Source of the DNA: Xanthoparmelia taractica
Lineage: Eukaryota > Ascomycota > Lecanoromycetes > Lecanorales > Parmeliaceae
Direction of reading: 5' to 3'
Assembly: GCA_033085395.1 (NCBI GenBank)
Contig: MU853193.1
Location: 1 to 64,000, forward strand
Length of the DNA: 64,000 nt
Program-made: the position numbers and the translations under genes
Shown here: piece by piece, positions 60,661 through 64,000 of the stretch
Layout of the letters: each line of letters begins with the position of its first letter
Position numbering within the stretch: position 1 is the first letter of the stretch
Notes under the pieces: model-generated
Seen by the model: the letters and a program-made list of their open reading frames with translations, nothing else
Told to the model about the DNA's origin: nothing
Databases searched by the model: none

Positions 60661-63051
60661 TCAAAAGGTCAAGCTTTTGAGTCGGCAAATGGTAGGCCGG
60701 TCCCCCTTCGGCAAAGACTCTTTTCCCAAGTGAAGACTTTCCATCGCCGTCTCAAACACCTCGTTATCAGAATCGCTGGCATCCGAGTGCGCCAAACCAG
60801 ATTCCATGAGGTCCTCGGTACCGTGGTGGCCAGGTAGAGCTGGTCCTAGCTTTATAACGCCCATCAATCCGTCAAATGCGAGTATGAGCTTTTCCGTTGC
60901 ATCTGGTCGCTCGCTCAAGCGACTCACGAAATCGCCCAGAGCATAGGACGAATCGTACTTCAAATGAAGATGGTCTGTATCCGTTAAGATAGAAATAGTT
61001 TCGATATCAGCGTACAGTGCCACGATCTGGAGCAAATGAGGACCAGTGAGGCGAGGGCATTCACTGTATTCGAACCAGCGATCAAGAAGCAGTCTTAAAA
61101 CATTATGGCTGTTGTATGCGACTGCAGTGGTCAGGGGTGTTTGACCAGCCGCAGAAGTCGCGTTAATATTTGCACCGTACTCGAGTAGGAGAGTAGCGAA
61201 GCTTGTGTTGTCTCTTCGAGCGGCGTGTATCAGTCCTGTCATACCGTCGATGCCACTAGAATCGACATCAGCTCCGAAGTCGAGGAGAGTTTTCAAGACC
61301 AGCGGATTGGAGGCATTCCGAGTAGCAACGTTCAGTGGATTGCCAACTTTATGACCATGGGCTGAAGCGATATCGGGGTCCGCACCAGCTTCAAGCAGCA
61401 GACGAACGCAAGTTGCATAATTTCTATCTGCGGCATGGCCGACTACCCCAGAGTGCTGTACGTCTAGCGTATTCACTTCTGCGCCGTGGCTCAGGAGTGT
61501 GACGATTGCTCGATCGTCTCCTCGGCAAGCTGCCCATGCAAGTGGTGTGCGACCCATCACATCTGGTTTATTTACATTTTCAGGATGAAGACGGATTTCT
61601 TCCTCGAGATCTGCCATCGAGAGCCCCAGGATGATCCTGTGTAGCATGGTATAGTTCTGTTCGTCGATAAAGTCGTCACCTCGTGTCAAACATCGAAGTG
61701 CCTCTACATCGTCATTAGAGAGGCCACCCATGAGTAGGAACTGGTGCGCTTTGTTCCTAGGACTGTTATCCGACGCAGCAATAGGTCTATAATCAGGATC
61801 CGCCCCAGCATTGAAAAGGAATTTGCAAGTTTGGTACTGTTTTCCGTACATAGCCCATCTGAGCACAGAATATCCTCTGGTAGTACTGACATCCCGTGGA
61901 GAGGCTAGCCCCCTTTTAAAGAGATCCTTCAAGCCATCAATGTTTCCGTTGAGTGCAAAATTGACACATTGCGCAGAGTCTGGGACTCTTCTCAGCGTGT
62001 TCAACTCAAATTGTGGTCCCATATGGGGTTGATATGTCATTTGGAGACGTACGATCTTAGACCAAACAAAACCGAGTGGGAACCAGTATTCAACGCTGAC
62101 ATGAGCAGCTTGGTTTTTCTCACACGAACTGGTGTTACATTTGGCGTTGACAAGAGGTAGACCAGCATATCCGACAAAAAGTTGCCCGAAGACGCGATCA
62201 ACAAGACGCGGTGTCGACGATTTCGTTTGTACATGACATATGCAGGAGCACCCTGGCCGACATGCACCATATTGTGTGACTCTCACTCCAACATCCTCTG
62301 AACTCTTGAATTCCTCGTGCTGGGTTTGTTTCCTGGCCGGCGGTAACGGTTTGGAGTAAGACGGCCGGCGTCCGTATGAGTTTCCCAATTGAGTGAGTTG
62401 GCTTGCGTGCAGCTGGGCGGCCTGTGTCTTGAGCAGTTCCTCGATGTTGCTGATCCTCTGGTCAGCTTGCTGATGTACATGTGTTAGAAACTCGGTTATG
62501 TCGTCTCGATGACGAATCAGGCTATTTTGCAGGTTTTCCTCCACACTGCGCTGAATCTGCGCAGAGTTGGAGCTGACAGTGGAAATGGTGTCCAGATCCA
62601 CCCGAATGCGCATCATATCTTGAGAGTTGGAGGCACCCAACATGATATTAAGGCTACATTTGACGGTTTTTATGTCCTCTTGCAGCACTTGCAGCCGTGG
62701 CTGATTCTTCCGCCATGCGTACGCTTGAAAGAATGGGATCTTGGTCGTCTTGGCGATGTCGGTGAAAGCTTGTACGATTGTCCTCAGCTCACACAGTTTC
62801 GATGCCGCTTGGTTCAACAGGTGTTTTATGTGTTGCTCTTGTTCCTCAAGTGCCGGATCGCCAGTTCTCTTTTGGACGACCGAGGCGACTTGGTGAAGTA
62901 CCAATTCAATGTCGGACACCTCATTGCTCAGAGCATGTAATCTGCCTGGTAAAGTCTTGCACAAACGCCGGAGATCTTCGAAGGCACGAGCTGTAGAAGC
63001 TGCAGCTGCGACAATACCAAGTATGCTGGCGGTTACTGATATTGGGTCCAT
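60661..63051 (-). CDS. HeLo-like N-terminal, ankyrin-repeat protein
   Basis: 796 residues in one exon from the ATG at 63,049-63,051; the frame is open further upstream but has no earlier ATG. The N-terminus (MDPISVTASILGIVAAAAS, then LRRLCKTLPGRLHALSNEV) fits the fungal HeLo-like N-terminal domain seen on NLR-type (STAND) proteins. A helical region and a Gln-rich coiled segment follow. The Cys motif CRPGCSCICH, with DRVFGQLFVGYAGLP and a later C-x4-C (CNTSSC), is shared as I recall with other fungal ankyrin proteins of this kind. From about residue 370 there are six or so ankyrin repeats (GRTPLAWAACRGDDRAIVTL, LLEAGADPD, LLDFGADVD, LLEYGANINA, GQTPLTTAVAYNSHNVLRLL). No NACHT or NB-ARC lies between, so this is not a complete NLR. 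A role in self/non-self sensing or signalling is inference only. Confidence 0.8.
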   Translation of the reverse strand: MDPISVTASILGIVAAAASTARAFEDLRRLCKTLPGRLHALSNEVSDIELVLHQVASVVQKRTGDPALEEQEQHIKHLLNQAASKLCELRTIVQAFTDIAKTTKIPFFQAYAWRKNQPRLQVLQEDIKTVKCSLNIMLGASNSQDMMRIRVDLDTISTVSSNSAQIQRSVEENLQNSLIRHRDDITEFLTHVHQQADQRISNIEELLKTQAAQLHASQLTQLGNSYGRRPSYSKPLPPARKQTQHEEFKSSEDVGVRVTQYGACRPGCSCICHVQTKSSTPRLVDRVFGQLFVGYAGLPLVNAKCNTSSCEKNQAAHVSVEYWFPLGFVWSKIVRLQMTYQPHMGPQFELNTLRRVPDSAQCVNFALNGNIDGLKDLFKRGLASPRDVSTTRGYSVLRWAMYGKQYQTCKFLFNAGADPDYRPIAASDNSPRNKAHQFLLMGGLSNDDVEALRCLTRGDDFIDEQNYTMLHRIILGLSMADLEEEIRLHPENVNKPDVMGRTPLAWAACRGDDRAIVTLLSHGAEVNTLDVQHSGVVGHAADRNYATCVRLLLEAGADPDIASAHGHKVGNPLNVATRNASNPLVLKTLLDFGADVDSSGIDGMTGLIHAARRDNTSFATLLLEYGANINATSAAGQTPLTTAVAYNSHNVLRLLLDRWFEYSECPRLTGPHLLQIVALYADIETISILTDTDHLHLKYDSSYALGDFVSRLSERPDATEKLILAFDGLMGVIKLGPALPGHHGTEDLMESGLAHSDASDSDNEVFETAMESLHLGKESLPKGDRPTICRLKSLTF

Positions 63052-63633
63052 ACTAAAGTTGAGCTGTCTTGCGCTTATCGTAGAATCCGTTGCTTCAGCC
63101 TCCAGACAACTTGCTCGGCTCAGTAGTAGAGCACCAATTGAGGTAAAAGTCAAAGCACGAAGAAAGGAAGATACAAGTAGGAAAGGCGTGGGATGAAGAA
63201 AGTTGGGGTTGGGAAGCTGGACTTGGACTTACCGGCGCCTACCTTACTTCTACTTTCCTCCTGCAGGCAAGGCTATCCTTGCTAGCGCTGTCACATCTGG
63301 CTCGTCATTTGCTAGATCGTGACTATGGATATAAGCAGTTAGATCTCCCTTTAACCGATGCAGCCTACACCTCATATAACTAGCGTGAAACTCTCTTATC
63401 TTAAGCTGGCCGAAAGCCCTATACCGGATAATATGTGCAGAGAAGATATCGCGTCATGAAGTTCTACATTTATACAGAATACAGCTCGGAATCGACATGT
63501 TTCTTCTTGATTCCAACATGAGCTTTTGCCGTATGTACGAGCGGAGCTTTTTAACAAGGTCAAAATGACCCTCAGAGATCAATCTGGTATTTGAAATACA
63601 GGCAGGCTGCAAATCACGAGTGTTCTTATTAGA
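63052..63633. other. Divergent intergenic region of the two ankyrin genes
   Basis: Shared upstream region of the minus-strand ankyrin gene and the plus-strand ankyrin frame. Possible upstream exons of the latter are not evident: in-frame stops include TGA near 63,592. No RNA gene was seen. Confidence 0.5.
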
Positions 63634-64000
63634 ATGCCCCTACCACTTCTGAACGTGGGCCTCGGATGTTCGTCAGGGAGAACGGATCTATATCTTGCTG
63701 CGCAAGATGGTCATGAAAATGCGGTGAGAGCTATCCTTGACTCTACAGCCAGGAACCAAGATCTTTTGAATCTAGCCGAGCTGGTTAATGGTTGGACACC
63801 GCTATTTATCGCATGCATCAACGGGTATCTGTCAATCGTAAAACTCCTTCTCGAGGCAGGAGCAGAACAGAGAATGTGCGATCTTGCCGGATGGACCGAG
63901 AAAGAGCACGCTGTTTTCAGAGGTCACATGAAGGTGGCAGAATTACTTGCTGCATATGGAGCAGGAGATCAAAATGCCGCTGCTAGCAGTGCAATTCTGC
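63634..64000 (+). CDS. Ankyrin-repeat protein, cut by the window end
   Basis: Open from an ATG at 63,634 to the end of the window (122 codons). Three ankyrin repeats are legible: GRTDLYLAAQDGHENAVRAI, then GWTPLFIACINGYLSIVKLL with LEAGAEQ, and GWTEKEHAVFRGHMKVAELL. The GWT-x-KEHAxxRGH signature recalls the ankyrin block of the fungal SPX-ankyrin-GDPD proteins (GDE1/PHO81 type), but no SPX domain precedes it here. It may be a separate short ankyrin gene, a truncated paralogue, or a gene whose 5' exons I did not recognise. Product beyond ankyrin repeats is uncertain. Confidence 0.55.
   Translation, partial: MPLPLLNVGLGCSSGRTDLYLAAQDGHENAVRAILDSTARNQDLLNLAELVNGWTPLFIACINGYLSIVKLLLEAGAEQRMCDLAGWTEKEHAVFRGHMKVAELLAAYGAGDQNAAASSAIL

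Noticed and set aside
1..64000. CRISPR arrays, rRNA or tRNA genes, telomere repeats
   Set aside because: No regular spacer array, no cloverleaf I could support, no rRNA core sequence, and no TTAGGG array were seen by reading; a tRNA scan could not be run.

Overview
This is nuclear DNA of a filamentous ascomycete (Pezizomycotina; class not resolved, Dothideomycetes-like is my guess). The evidence is an intron-bearing cytosolic HSP70, a fungal HSF1, a CWC27-type spliceosomal cyclophilin, a HeLo-like/ankyrin protein, and a very long AT-rich block carrying the marks of repeat-induced point mutation (RIP). There are two compartments with a sharp boundary near 48,110.

Positions 1-48,110 are an AT-rich isochore with no intact gene. 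Relics of several transposon classes can still be read through the mutation: a Helitron (about 4,300-8,450, +); a 1.85-kb gag-only LTR element with perfect 5-bp target duplications (14,879-16,732); a Ngaro-like tyrosine-recombinase retrotransposon on the minus strand with split direct repeats in the order A1-ORFs-B1-A2-B2 (24,274-28,863), plus a broken fragment of the same family at the window start; an unmutated 142-bp solo-LTR-like insertion (38,490-38,631); and a complete but dead chromodomain Ty3/Gypsy element with 152-bp LTRs and a GATCG duplication (40,076-46,957). Two large dispersed repeats are also present. One encodes a decayed SNF2-type helicase (about 18.9-24.1 kb and 29.7-35.1 kb). 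The other is an unidentified 1.6-1.7-kb unit (about 11.4-13.1 kb and 17.0-18.6 kb). In the short repeats that I compared base by base, the differences I read are all transitions, and CpG is kept while CpA/TpG is depleted, as RIP predicts.

Positions 48,110-50,350 are a transition zone of normal base composition. It holds a broken gene that joins two GATA-like zinc fingers to a coiled coil clearly related to the one in the HSF1 gene 6 kb away. It carries a frameshift and several stops.

Positions 50,350-64,000 are ordinary gene space: HSP70 (+), HSF1 (-), CWC27 (-), a HeLo-like/ankyrin protein (-), and the start of a second ankyrin gene (+) cut by the window end. HSP70 and HSF1 lie tail to tail, so the heat-shock regulator sits beside its classical target and feedback repressor. 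The last HSP70 intron lies just before the EEVD tail, so splicing decides whether the chaperone has its co-chaperone docking motif.
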